Part shown: positions 41,930 to 50,027 of the stretch, one piece after another
How positions within the stretch are numbered: position 1 is the first letter of the stretch
Layout of the letters: each line of letters opens with the position of its first letter
Assembly (NCBI GenBank): GCA_003220495.1
Contig: QHSP01000024.1
Location: 38,314 to 102,313 of the forward strand
Direction: 5' to 3'
Length of the DNA stretch: 64,000 nt
DNA from: Candidatus Rokuibacteriota bacterium
GTDB lineage: Bacteria; Methylomirabilota; Methylomirabilia; Rokubacteriales; CSP1-6
Notes under the pieces: model-generated
What the model was told of the DNA's origin: nothing
Databases searched by the model: none
The model's input: only the letters and a program-made list of their open reading frames with translations
Translations under genes and position numbers: made by a program

Positions 41930-42829
41930 ATGAGCGTTCGCGTCGCCGGGGTCGGCGATCCCCTCGTGCGCGCCGCGGAGGGGTCACGTCTTCGGCGCGG
42001 CATCGGCCGGGTCGCACGCCGCGATCGCTTCGCGCTGGTGGCCGCGCTCGTCTTGCTCGCCGCGGTGCTCGTCGCCCTGCTCGCGCCCTGGCTCCCGCTG
42101 CTCGATCCGGATACCGTGGACACGCCGAACCGCTTGCGGCCGCCGTTGACGCCGGGTCACCGGCTGGGGACCGACGAGTTCGGGCGCGATCTGCTGGCGC
42201 GTCTCGTCTGGGGCGCGCGCGTGTCCCTGCTCGCCGGTGTGGCCACGGCGGCCGCCGCGATGGTGATCGGCGTAATGCTCGGGATTCTCGGCGGTTTTTA
42301 CACGGGGTGGGTCGAGACCGTGGTGATGCGGCTCACCGACATCCTGATGGCGTTTCCGTACATCCTCCTGGCCATCGCCATCGTCGCGGGCCTCGGGCCG
42401 GGCCTGCGCAACGCGATGATCGCCATCGCGATCGTCGGCTTCCCGATCTACACGCGCCTCGTGCGCGGCGTGGTCCTCTCGCTGCGCGAGCGCGAGTTCG
42501 TCGAGGCGGCCCGCGCGCTCGGCGCGACCGACCCGCTCATTCTCGGCCGCCACATCCTGCCCCATCTGCTGTCGCCGGTGATCGTGGCCTTCAGCCTCGA
42601 CGTCGGCGCCAAGATCCTGGCGACGGCCGGACTCTCCTTCCTGGGCCTCGGCACCCAGCCGCCCACTGCCGACTGGGGAAGCATGCTCGCGACCGGCCGC
42701 CAGTTCGTCGTCCTGAGTCCCCACGTCGTCCTGCTCCCGGGCCTCGCGATCTTCGTCATCGTCCTGGCCTTGAACCTCGTCGGCGACGCCCTCCGCGATC
42801 TCCTGGACCCCCGCACCCACCCCCGCTGA
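41930..42829 (+). CDS. ABC transporter permease (DppC/OppC-like)
   Basis: A 299-residue permease of the DppC type. The short N-terminal OppC segment (RRDRFALVAALVLLAAVLVALLAPW) is followed by HRLGTDEFGRDLLARLVWGAR and the EAA loop (EAARALGATDPLILGRHILPHLL). A GAGGAG site precedes the ATG. Last gene of the operon; a strong hairpin follows at 42.9 kb, so no ATPase gene is cotranscribed. The ATPases are either encoded elsewhere or shared with other importers. Confidence 0.94.
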   Translation: MSVRVAGVGDPLVRAAEGSRLRRGIGRVARRDRFALVAALVLLAAVLVALLAPWLPLLDPDTVDTPNRLRPPLTPGHRLGTDEFGRDLLARLVWGARVSLLAGVATAAAAMVIGVMLGILGGFYTGWVETVVMRLTDILMAFPYILLAIAIVAGLGPGLRNAMIAIAIVGFPIYTRLVRGVVLSLREREFVEAARALGATDPLILGRHILPHLLSPVIVAFSLDVGAKILATAGLSFLGLGTQPPTADWGSMLATGRQFVVLSPHVVLLPGLAIFVIVLALNLVGDALRDLLDPRTHPR

Positions 42830-42920
42830 CCACGGAAAGGTGCCTAAGCCGATCTCGACGGAGAGACGGACGCTGAAGACGCGCTGACCTGACGCGGTTG
42901 ACGTTGGCATGACGGGCAGA

Positions 42921-42974
42921 CGGAGGCGGCGGGAGGGTGCGGTCGACCCCTACCGCACCCTCCCGCCGCCTCCG
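42921..42974. terminator. perfect 23-bp GC-rich hairpin between convergent operons
   Basis: Arms 42921-42943 and 42952-42974 are perfect complements (CGGAGGCGGCGGGAGGGTGC and three more bases) with the 8-nt loop CGACCCCT. It lies between the permease gene and the convergent VOC gene. There is no T-tract on either side, so it is not a classic intrinsic terminator, but it would serve both directions as a barrier or RNA-stability element. Confidence 0.65.
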
Positions 42975-42993
42975 CCTCCGGGCAACGCGAAAT

Positions 42994-43389
42994 CTAAACG
43001 GCGACGGGAGACTCAGCGCGAGCGTAGCTGACCGTCAAAATCTCCCAGAGATGTCCATCGCCGTCTTCCCAGTACACGTTCTTGCCGCCGAGGCGACGGT
43101 TGATCAGCATGTCGTTCTCGCCGCGCGGCCGGCTCCGGTACCCGAGGCCGGCGGACTGGATGCGCCCGAAGATCGCGTCGAAGTCGGCGTCGCTGACGCG
43201 GAAGCAGAGATGGTAGCGCTGGAACTGCTCGCGATCCGCGAAGTCGACGGTCAGCGACTCGTTGACGTACACCGGCGTGAACTCGCCCCGCGACTCCTCC
43301 CAGGCCACGCCGAGCAGGTCGGCCAGGAGCTTCGCCGAGGCGACGCGATGGTGCGAGGGCACGATGACGTGATCGAGCTGGATGGTCAT
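42994..43389 (-). CDS. VOC family (glyoxalase/bleomycin-resistance fold) protein
   Basis: A 131-residue vicinal-oxygen-chelate protein with two beta-alpha-beta-beta-beta modules. Metal-ligand candidates are His7 in QLDHVIVP, His60 in YHLCFRV and a Glu in HLWEILTVSY; VYWEDGDGHLWEI is the typical last strand. The family covers glyoxalases, dioxygenases and resistance proteins, and nothing here narrows it. It is downstream of a peptide-binding-protein gene on the same strand (27 nt). Confidence 0.9.
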   Translation of the reverse strand: MTIQLDHVIVPSHHRVASAKLLADLLGVAWEESRGEFTPVYVNESLTVDFADREQFQRYHLCFRVSDADFDAIFGRIQSAGLGYRSRPRGENDMLINRRLGGKNVYWEDGDGHLWEILTVSYARAESPVAV

Positions 43390-43416
43390 GACCGCACCTC
43401 CGACAGCGTTGGGACG

Positions 43417-44955
43417 TTAGGGCTTCTTCAGGCGCATGTCTTCCCAGGGCGAGGTGAAATAGAGCTGCGGGCTCAAGCCGACGCCCGCTTCCTCGACCCG
43501 GGGGCCGATTCCGTGCAAGGTAGCCGGCTCGAAGATCCCTCCGTACATGACGCGGTCGTACATCAGGCGCTGGATCTGATGCAAGAGCACCTCGCGCTTC
43601 TTGCGGTCGCGTTCCTGCGCCTGCTGACGGAACAGGTCGTCGATGTCCGGATGCCCGCCGGTCGCGTACGGGGCGGTGCTGATGACGAAGTTCTCGATGC
43701 GTGCGGCCGCGTTGCCGGGCGCCGCCGTGACGGTCACGAACACGCCGGTCCGAGTCTTCGTCCGCCACGCTTCCATATAGGTCGCCCGCTCCATACTGCG
43801 CACGCGGCCGCGGATGCCGATCGCGCCGAGATAGCTCGCCACGCTCTCGCCCATGGTGACGAACGGAGGCAACGGGGTGATCTCGCCGGTGTCGAAGCCG
43901 TTCGGATAGCCGGCCTCGACGAGGAGGCGTCTGGCGTGCGTCGGGTCGTATGGATAGGGCTCGAGGCGCAGCGCGAAGTCCATGACGCTCGGGATGATCG
44001 AGCCCGTCAAGCGCGAGAAGCCGAGGCGCTCGGCTTCGTTGAGCGCTTGCTTGTCGACCGCCATGGTCGCCGCCAACCGGACGCGGCGGTCGTGCCACGG
44101 CGACTTGGGATTGAACTGCTCGGGAAAATCGAGCCACCACGACGCCGGCGGAATCACGCGGGCGAGGCGAAGCTTGGAGTCGGTTTTGATGGTCGAGGCT
44201 TCGACACCGACCATCAGATAGCCGATGTCCGCTTCTCCGGTCTTCAGCATCGCCAGGCGCGTCGTCCGGTCCGGCACGCCCTTGATGACGAGGGTCTTGA
44301 TCGACGGCTTCTTGCGCCAGTATTGCTCGTTGGCCTCCAGGACGAGCTCGACGCCGGGCGTCTGGCGCACGACGCGATAGGGCCCGAGCCCGACGGGCTG
44401 GCGGCGGAAGCCCTCCTCGCCGACCTTCTCGATGTACTTCTTGGGCACGATCCAGGCCGCGCCGGTGGCGGGGGTCGCGTAGAACAGGAGGAAGTCCGGC
44501 CACGGCTTGTCCAGAATGAACCGGACGCGCAGGGGATCGAGGACGTCGACGGACTTCACCCGATCGTGCAGGAGCTTCGCGGACGCGCCCTTGTAGCGCA
44601 GGAACGTGAACTTCACGTCCTCCGCGGTGAACGGCTCGCCGTTGTGGAACTTGAGGCCCGGGCGCAGCTTGAACTCGTACGCGAGCCCGTCCGGGCTTTC
44701 CTTCCACGATTCGGCCAGGCACGGCGCCATGTCGTTGCCCGGCAGCGGCTTGATCAGGGCATCGTGCATGGCGTAGAGGAACACGAACGGCGTGCCGATG
44801 CCGGGCGTCTCGGCGGGATCGAGGAAGGTCGGCGCGATGGACGCGTCGAACGCGACGGTCAGCTGACCTTCGGGCGGCGCCTGGGCCGCGACCGCTCCGC
44901 TCCACGTCACGACGATGAGCGCTCCGAGGAGGATTCGTCGCCCGAGCCCGTTCAT
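43417..44955 (-). CDS. ABC transporter substrate-binding protein (SBP_bac_5), solitary
   Basis: A 512-residue exported binding protein. ATG 44955 follows GAGGAGG and starts a signal peptide (RRILLGALIVVTWSGAVAAQ). Typical motifs: FLDPAETPG, LAESWKESPDGLAYEFKLR, FHNGEPFTAEDVKFTF, VGLGPYRVVRQTPG, DPTHARRLLVEAGYPNG. It is less similar to the three tandem binding proteins at 56-61 kb than those are to each other. No permease is adjacent; a DNA glycosylase gene precedes it by 11 nt and a VOC gene follows. Confidence 0.94.
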   Translation of the reverse strand: MNGLGRRILLGALIVVTWSGAVAAQAPPEGQLTVAFDASIAPTFLDPAETPGIGTPFVFLYAMHDALIKPLPGNDMAPCLAESWKESPDGLAYEFKLRPGLKFHNGEPFTAEDVKFTFLRYKGASAKLLHDRVKSVDVLDPLRVRFILDKPWPDFLLFYATPATGAAWIVPKKYIEKVGEEGFRRQPVGLGPYRVVRQTPGVELVLEANEQYWRKKPSIKTLVIKGVPDRTTRLAMLKTGEADIGYLMVGVEASTIKTDSKLRLARVIPPASWWLDFPEQFNPKSPWHDRRVRLAATMAVDKQALNEAERLGFSRLTGSIIPSVMDFALRLEPYPYDPTHARRLLVEAGYPNGFDTGEITPLPPFVTMGESVASYLGAIGIRGRVRSMERATYMEAWRTKTRTGVFVTVTAAPGNAAARIENFVISTAPYATGGHPDIDDLFRQQAQERDRKKREVLLHQIQRLMYDRVMYGGIFEPATLHGIGPRVEEAGVGLSPQLYFTSPWEDMRLKKP

Positions 44956-44966
44956 ATCGAGCCTCC

Positions 44967-45608
44967 TCACGACGTGGCTTTCGTTCGCGCTGCGCTCGCT
45001 GCGCGCCAGAGGTACCAGGCGGCGGCCGAGCGGTACGGCTTCCACTGTTCGCCCACGGCACGCAGGGCCTTCGGCGTCGGCCGTTCCCGGCGTCCGTACG
45101 CGAGCCGGTATCCCTCGCGCACTCCGAAGTCGTCCACGGGCAGCACGTCGGGGCGCCCGAGGGTGAAGATCAGGAGCATCTCGACGGTCCATCGCCCGAC
45201 CCCATGAATCTGCGTGAGACGCTCGATGATCGCCTCGTCGTCCAGGCGCGCCGCCGCCCGTCGCGTGGGCACCGTGCCGGCGAGCGCGTGCCGGGCGATG
45301 TCCTTGATCGCCCGCACCTTGCCGCGCGAGAACCCGGCCCGGCGCAGTCTCGCGGAGCGGGCCGCCGAGACGTCCGCCGGCGAAGGAAAGCGTCCGTTCT
45401 CGAAGAGGGCGACGAAGCGGGCGAGGATCGACTGCGCGGCGCGACCGTTGAGCTGCTGGTGGGCGATGGCGCGGGTGAGCGCCTCGTAGGGCGACCACCG
45501 AAGGGGGGCGAGCGCGCAGGGACCGTGCAGGCGGATGAGCCGGCGCATCACCGGATCGCGCGAGAGGTGACGGTGCGCGGCCGGCGTGACGAAGCCGATG
45601 GTCCCCAT
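44967..45608 (-). CDS. DNA-3-methyladenine glycosylase II (AlkA-like, HhH-GPD)
   Basis: A 213-residue base-excision DNA repair protein from ATG 45608 (TTG 45644 is an alternative). The helix-hairpin-helix LTQIHGVGRWTVEMLL is followed by the catalytic aspartate region LPVDDFGVREG, and the N-terminal part has SPYEALTRAIAHQQLNGRAA. It lacks the iron-sulfur cysteines of Nth/MutY, fitting AlkA-type enzymes that remove alkylated purines. Its stop is 11 nt before the start of a binding-protein gene, which is unlikely to be functionally related. Confidence 0.92.
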   Translation of the reverse strand: MGTIGFVTPAAHRHLSRDPVMRRLIRLHGPCALAPLRWSPYEALTRAIAHQQLNGRAAQSILARFVALFENGRFPSPADVSAARSARLRRAGFSRGKVRAIKDIARHALAGTVPTRRAAARLDDEAIIERLTQIHGVGRWTVEMLLIFTLGRPDVLPVDDFGVREGYRLAYGRRERPTPKALRAVGEQWKPYRSAAAWYLWRAASAARTKATS

Positions 45609-45666
45609 CGAGACCGGATACAGCGCCCGTGACGACGGAGTCAAGCCCGAAGTGCGAGTGGCGGGT

Positions 45667-45879
45667 CTACACGGCTCCTTTCAGCGCCAGTCGCCGCTCC
45701 CACCGCACGCCACAGTCTGGGCATCGCATCCAGGCCACGCCCCACCGGGCGCCGTCGGAGGTCACCTCGAGGATGCTCCCGGCGAGCCCGGCGCACTCTC
45801 GATGGTCCAGCAAGTGGCCCTCGAACCTCTGGAGAAGGTCGCCGATCGCCGTCCCGCGAAACCCAGAATCCGTCGACAC
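45667..45879 (-). CDS. small hypothetical protein with a CPDC motif
   Basis: A 70-residue frame with GC-rich third positions typical of the neighbouring genes. The N-terminal part is helical (GDLLQRFEGHLLDHRE); the C-terminal part WMRCPDCGVRWERRLALKG looks like half a zinc knuckle. GTG start without a strong ribosome site. No family recognised; it could be a false call. Confidence 0.45.
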   Translation of the reverse strand: MSTDSGFRGTAIGDLLQRFEGHLLDHRECAGLAGSILEVTSDGARWGVAWMRCPDCGVRWERRLALKGAV

Positions 45880-45904
45880 CCGAAAGCCCTCGCGTGAGCG
45901 CGAA

Positions 45905-46294
45905 TCAGGGGAACTGGCGCTCGTTGACGGGCGGCCGGGCCCCGGCAGGGAACTGGATCGTCGCGTCGCCCTGCGGGGTGCGGCCGGTCAGCGGCGGTGA
46001 GTAGACCTCGTGGTCGGACAGCCTCCGCTCCCAGTGCCCGGGCACGATGACCTGCCCGTCGACACCGGGAACCTGGACGAATCGATCGGGAACCCAGGTC
46101 GAGTCGGGCGGGCGAACGGTCGGCGCAGGCGTCTGGGGCAGCGGGCGCGTCGAAGACCGATTCAGGCGATCGAAGATCGCGCCGCCAGGGGTTGTCCCGC
46201 CCGGCGGAGATTTCATCTGGCCGTGCGCGGCCTGAATCGAGCTCATGCTCACCATCATCAGGGCCGCGACGAGCACCACGCCCCCCCAGCGCAT
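45905..46294 (-). CDS. small exported protein, unknown function
   Basis: A 129-residue protein from ATG 46294 with a clear signal peptide (VVLVAALMMVSMSSIQAAHG). The mature part is Pro/Thr-rich and ends with a conserved-looking segment PDRFVQVPGVDGQVIVPGHW and EVYSPPL, reminiscent of the aromatic/proline VPGHW motifs of small envelope proteins. No cysteine, no membrane helix after the signal. Function unknown. Confidence 0.65.
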   Translation of the reverse strand: MRWGGVVLVAALMMVSMSSIQAAHGQMKSPPGGTTPGGAIFDRLNRSSTRPLPQTPAPTVRPPDSTWVPDRFVQVPGVDGQVIVPGHWERRLSDHEVYSPPLTGRTPQGDATIQFPAGARPPVNERQFP

Positions 46295-46463
46295 ATCTGG
46301 ATTGTCCCACGCTCCGCGTCGATGCGCAGCCGGACGCCTACGGCCGCCGCCCGAGCCGTCCGCGCAAGAGCTGTCCCGGCAGCGCGCCACCGCGTTGCGG
46401 GGCAAAGTATCCGCTACGGCCCGTGAAATTTCCAGTGCGAGCTCGACGCGCTCGTCCGACTGC

Positions 46464-48773
46464 TCAGCTTCGGTTCGCGGCGACACCGCTCGCGCGCCGC
46501 CAGGGGCGCAGCGTGAGCCAGGCCGGCCGCCACCAGTTCCAGCGGCCCATCAGGCGCATCGTGGCCGGCACCAGCAGGGCGCGAACGATCGTCGCGTCGA
46601 CGACGACCGCGACGCCGATGCCGACGCCGACGGCCTGGATGACGACCGACCGCGCCAGCCCGAAACCGAAGAACACCGCCGCCATGATCGCCGCCGCGCC
46701 CGTGATGAGGCGGCCGGTTCGCTCCAGGCCCACCACGACGGCACCGGCGTTGTCCTCGCTCCGCTCGTACTCCTCGCGCACGCGGCTCAGCAGCAGGACC
46801 TCGTAGTCCATCGACAGGCCGAAGACGAGACAGAACATGATGATCGGCGTGGCCGTCTGGATGGGGCCGGGCGTGAAGTCGAGCCAGCTCGCCAGATGAC
46901 CGTCCTGGAAGATCCACACGAGCGCGCCGTAGGAGGCGGTGATCGAGAGGAGGTTCATCACGATCGCCTTGAGCGGGAGCAGCACGGAGTCGAGGAGCAG
47001 GAACAGCACGACATAGGTGACGACGACCACGAGGCCGATCGCGAGCGGAGCGTGGCGGACCACGAGCCCAATGAAGTCGAGATCGAAGGCGGTCTGTCCC
47101 GTGATCAGGACCTCGCCGTCGTAGGGCGGATGCGCGCGTCGAATCTCGCGGACGAGCGCGCGCGCCTCGTCACTATTCGGCCGCGACCCCGTGGTCGCGA
47201 CGAGCATGGCCACGTGCTCTCCCAGGGTGTGCCGGAGCGCCTCGACGAGCTCCGGTGGCCGCTGGGCCGGCGGCAGCGCGGCCATCTGCTGGTACGTCGC
47301 GAGGTCGAGCGAGGGATGGAGATCGACGAAGCTGTCGACGCGCTGGACGTGCGGGCGAGCGGCCAGCCAGCGACTGAACGCGTAGGTCTGGGCGACCCGC
47401 GCGGGCTCGAGCGGAGACGCCGCGCCGGCGTCGAGCACCACCACGATCCGATTGGCGTCGCCGCCGGGAAACTCGCGGCGGAGCAGCTCGTCGCCGCGGC
47501 GGGATTCCGCGTCCGGCGGGAGCGAGGTGGCGTCGCCCGAGCCGACTCGCAGGTGCAGGAAGGGCAGCCCGAAGAGCAGCAAGAGGCAGACGACCGGCAC
47601 GAACACGCGCCAGGGATGCGCCATCACCGTCGAGGCCAGGCGGTGCCAGAGGCGGGCGCCGGCGCGCTCGGAGTGGAGAAACGGCACGCGCAGCGAATTC
47701 ACGCGCGGGCCCAGGACCGCGAGCAGCGCCGGCAAGGTCGTGAGGCCGTAGACGACGGCCAGGGTCACCACGCTCGTTCCCGCCCAGCCCATCGAGCCGA
47801 GATTGCCGAGGCCCAGGAAGAGCATGCCGAGCAAGCCGATCGCCACGGTGAGTCCGGAGAAGAGGATCGCGCGGCCCGCGGTGGCGACCGTGCGCGCCAG
47901 CGCCTCGACCGGCGAGCGCTCGCGGATCTCTTCGCGGAAGCGGCTCACGACGAAGAGCGAATAGTCGATGGCCACGCCGAGCCCGATCATGCTGACGATG
48001 TTCGGCGCGTAGATCGAGACCGAGATACACCGGGCCAGTGCCAGCGTGACGGCCATCGCTCCCGTCATGGCCAGGGCGCCCACCGCCAGCGGCAGCGCGG
48101 CGGCGACGACCGAGCCGAAGACGAGCAGCAGCAGTACGGCGACCGCGGGGAGGATCAGGGCCTCGACGCGCCCGAGGTCCTGACGGGCGACCTCGGTGAA
48201 ATCGTGGTTGAGCGCGACGTTGCCGGCCGACACGACCTCCAGGGTCTCGGCGCGGACCAGCCCGCGCAGCGAGGGATAGAGATCGGGTGGAAGCCCGGAG
48301 AACTCGAGCGAGGCAAAGCCCGCGGCGGTCCCGCGCAGCTCCACCGTCGCGAGCATGCGCCGCCCGTCCCGCGAGACGAGCGAGACGGCTGCCGGCACCG
48401 GGCCTGGCTGGTCGTAGGCGGTCCGGACGCGCGCCACTCGGGGATCGCGTCGGAGCGGCGCCAGCGCGCGCTCGACCTCGTCGCGGAACGCCGGATCGAG
48501 CGCCTGACGAGTCTCGCTGCTGAAGATCAGGCCGAACGACGGCGGCTGTCCCGGCAGCTCCTTCCCGAGCAGGCCCCGCGCGCGTCCCGACTCGGTGTCC
48601 GCCGGGATGTCGGGCGGGTCGAGCTGGCCACCGACGTGGATCACCCACAACGACGCGCAGAGCGAGAGCGCCGACAGGCCCAGCACGAACCAGCGGGCCC
48701 GGTGCACGAGCCGGCCCCAGCGCGCGAGCAGGGCTCCGCTCTCGCGGCCCAGCGGGGGCCGAGGTGCGCTCAT
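46464..48773 (-). CDS. MMPL/RND-family transporter
   Basis: A 769-residue inner-membrane transporter of the MMPL subgroup of RND pumps. It is a tandem duplication: each half has one helix, a large periplasmic domain and five clustered helices. The proton-relay Asp-Tyr pairs are visible as GLGVAIDYSLFVVSRF in the first half and VFGLSMDYEVLLLSRVREE in the second, with LERTGRLITGAAAIM after the latter. Such proteins export lipids, hopanoids or toxic compounds. ATG 48773 overlaps the LLM oxidoreductase stop (ATGA), so it belongs to the operon running down from the CoA-synthetase region. Cargo unknown. Confidence 0.94.
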   Translation of the reverse strand: MSAPRPPLGRESGALLARWGRLVHRARWFVLGLSALSLCASLWVIHVGGQLDPPDIPADTESGRARGLLGKELPGQPPSFGLIFSSETRQALDPAFRDEVERALAPLRRDPRVARVRTAYDQPGPVPAAVSLVSRDGRRMLATVELRGTAAGFASLEFSGLPPDLYPSLRGLVRAETLEVVSAGNVALNHDFTEVARQDLGRVEALILPAVAVLLLLVFGSVVAAALPLAVGALAMTGAMAVTLALARCISVSIYAPNIVSMIGLGVAIDYSLFVVSRFREEIRERSPVEALARTVATAGRAILFSGLTVAIGLLGMLFLGLGNLGSMGWAGTSVVTLAVVYGLTTLPALLAVLGPRVNSLRVPFLHSERAGARLWHRLASTVMAHPWRVFVPVVCLLLLFGLPFLHLRVGSGDATSLPPDAESRRGDELLRREFPGGDANRIVVVLDAGAASPLEPARVAQTYAFSRWLAARPHVQRVDSFVDLHPSLDLATYQQMAALPPAQRPPELVEALRHTLGEHVAMLVATTGSRPNSDEARALVREIRRAHPPYDGEVLITGQTAFDLDFIGLVVRHAPLAIGLVVVVTYVVLFLLLDSVLLPLKAIVMNLLSITASYGALVWIFQDGHLASWLDFTPGPIQTATPIIMFCLVFGLSMDYEVLLLSRVREEYERSEDNAGAVVVGLERTGRLITGAAAIMAAVFFGFGLARSVVIQAVGVGIGVAVVVDATIVRALLVPATMRLMGRWNWWRPAWLTLRPWRRASGVAANRS

Positions 48774-49717
48774 CGCGCGGCGGCCGATCGGGCGCGCACG
48801 GCCGGCGCGACCTCGTGCGCCACGCGGCGGAGGTGCGCGAGGTCGAGGCTCGGCACGCCCAGCATGAGCTTCGTGATGCCAGCGTCGACGTGGTCGGCGA
48901 GCCGGGCGGCGACTTCGCGCGCGGGCCCGAACACGGCGTGCTGGTCGACGTCGAAGCGTGAGCCGTAGTAGCCGTGGAGGAATTGTCGTAGCGCGTTCCG
49001 TGCCCGGTCGCGATCGTCGTCGACGGCGACGTAGACGAGTCGGCCGGCGACCAGCGCGTCGGGATTCCGGCCGGCGGCGCGCGCGGCATCCTGGACGGCG
49101 CGCCAGAGGCGGGGGAAATCGCGCACCGTGCCGAATGGGCTCATGATCCAGCCGTCGGCCAGCTCGCCGGCGCGGCGCAGCGCTCCCTCGGCATGGCCCC
49201 CGACGTAGAGCGGGACCCGCGCGGGCGGGCGAACGGTCGCCTTCTCGAGCCGGAAGAAACGGCCCTGATAGTCGACCGGCTCGCCGGCGAGCAGCCGTCG
49301 TATCACCGCCACGCTTTCCTGGAACACCGTCACGCGGCGGTTCATCGGCACGCCGACCGCCGTGTATTCTTCCGGGCGCCCGCCGAGCGACACGCCGAGA
49401 GCCAGACGGCCGCCCGCGAGATGGTGGAGCGTCGAGACCTGACGAGCGACGACGGCGGCGGCGCGCAAGGTGACGACGAGGACGGCGGTGCCGAGCTCGA
49501 TCCGGCGCGTGCACGCCGCCGCCGAGGCGAGGAGCATGAGCGGGTCGAGCATGCTGGCGTCGTGGAAGATCCGATCCTCGGTCCAGATTGCGTCGAGGCC
49601 GAGCGCTTCGACCTGCTGGAAGAACTCCGCGTAGGCTTCGCCCGAATCGAGCGCCGCGACCGCGGAGCTTGGGATGTGGATGCCGACCGAGACGGACGAG
49701 GGCACGGGTTGGCTCAC
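48770..49717 (-). CDS. LLM class oxidoreductase (F420-type TIM-barrel)
   Basis: A 315-residue luciferase-like protein of the shorter F420-dependent type. Features: GLDAIWTEDRIFHDASMLDPLMLL, RIELGTAVLVVTLRAAAVVARQVSTLHHLAGGRLALGVSLG split across the barrel strands, and the C-terminal VDAGITKLMLGVPSLD helix end. It differs clearly from the LLM protein at 11.3 kb. GTG start overlaps the stop of the zinc-ribbon gene by 4 nt and its own stop overlaps the MMPL start by 4 nt, so three genes are coupled. Substrate unknown. Confidence 0.92.
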   Translation of the reverse strand: MSQPVPSSVSVGIHIPSSAVAALDSGEAYAEFFQQVEALGLDAIWTEDRIFHDASMLDPLMLLASAAACTRRIELGTAVLVVTLRAAAVVARQVSTLHHLAGGRLALGVSLGGRPEEYTAVGVPMNRRVTVFQESVAVIRRLLAGEPVDYQGRFFRLEKATVRPPARVPLYVGGHAEGALRRAGELADGWIMSPFGTVRDFPRLWRAVQDAARAAGRNPDALVAGRLVYVAVDDDRDRARNALRQFLHGYYGSRFDVDQHAVFGPAREVAARLADHVDAGITKLMLGVPSLDLAHLRRVAHEVAPAVRARSAAAR

Positions 49718-49953
49718 GCGATGGCGTCGAGCAGGGCGCGCGCCTCCCGGACGTCCTTCGTGACCTGCTTGCGCTCACCCTCCAGGGCGGCGCGCGAGTC
49801 GAGGATGCGCTCGGCAAGGTGATTGGCGAGGGCCGGAAGCCGGGTGCCGCAGCGTCCGCAGGCCGGATGGAGCGGCGATGCACACTCGATGCAGAACTTC
49901 GCCCCGGGTGGGTTCTCGTGGCGACATCGCGGACAGCGCAGGGCCGACGCCAC
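49714..49953 (-). pseudogene. zinc-ribbon fragment, probable remnant of a class III adenylate cyclase gene
   Basis: A 79-residue frame. The N-terminus has two CxxC pairs in the order CPRCRHENPPGAKFCIEC then CGRCGTRLP, the double zinc ribbon found at the front of many class III adenylate/guanylate cyclase-ATPase proteins. It continues AERILDSRAALEGERKQVT, which in those proteins leads directly into VLFADL, the first cyclase strand. Here it jumps instead to KDVREARALLDAIA, resembling the DPEEARxLLD segment some 20 residues further on, and stops. So an internal deletion followed by truncation is likely. The frame may still be translated, since it is coupled (GTGA) to the LLM gene. No cyclase catalytic residue remains. 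Confidence 0.6.
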
Positions 49954-50027
49954 GAGATGGTCCGCGACCTACTCTTCGAGCGCCCTGGACGTGATGTCCC
50001 CCATGCCTTCTTTCGAAGGCTATCACA

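Noticed and set aside
45667..45879. Annotating the CPDC frame as a zinc-finger regulator
   Set aside because: Only one CxxC pair is present and no DNA-binding motif; kept as a small hypothetical protein.
46245..48968. Open frame of about 900 codons antisense to the MMPL transporter
   Set aside because: Asp/Glu/Arg/His-rich translation typical of the antisense frame of a membrane-protein gene; no recognisable domain or start site.
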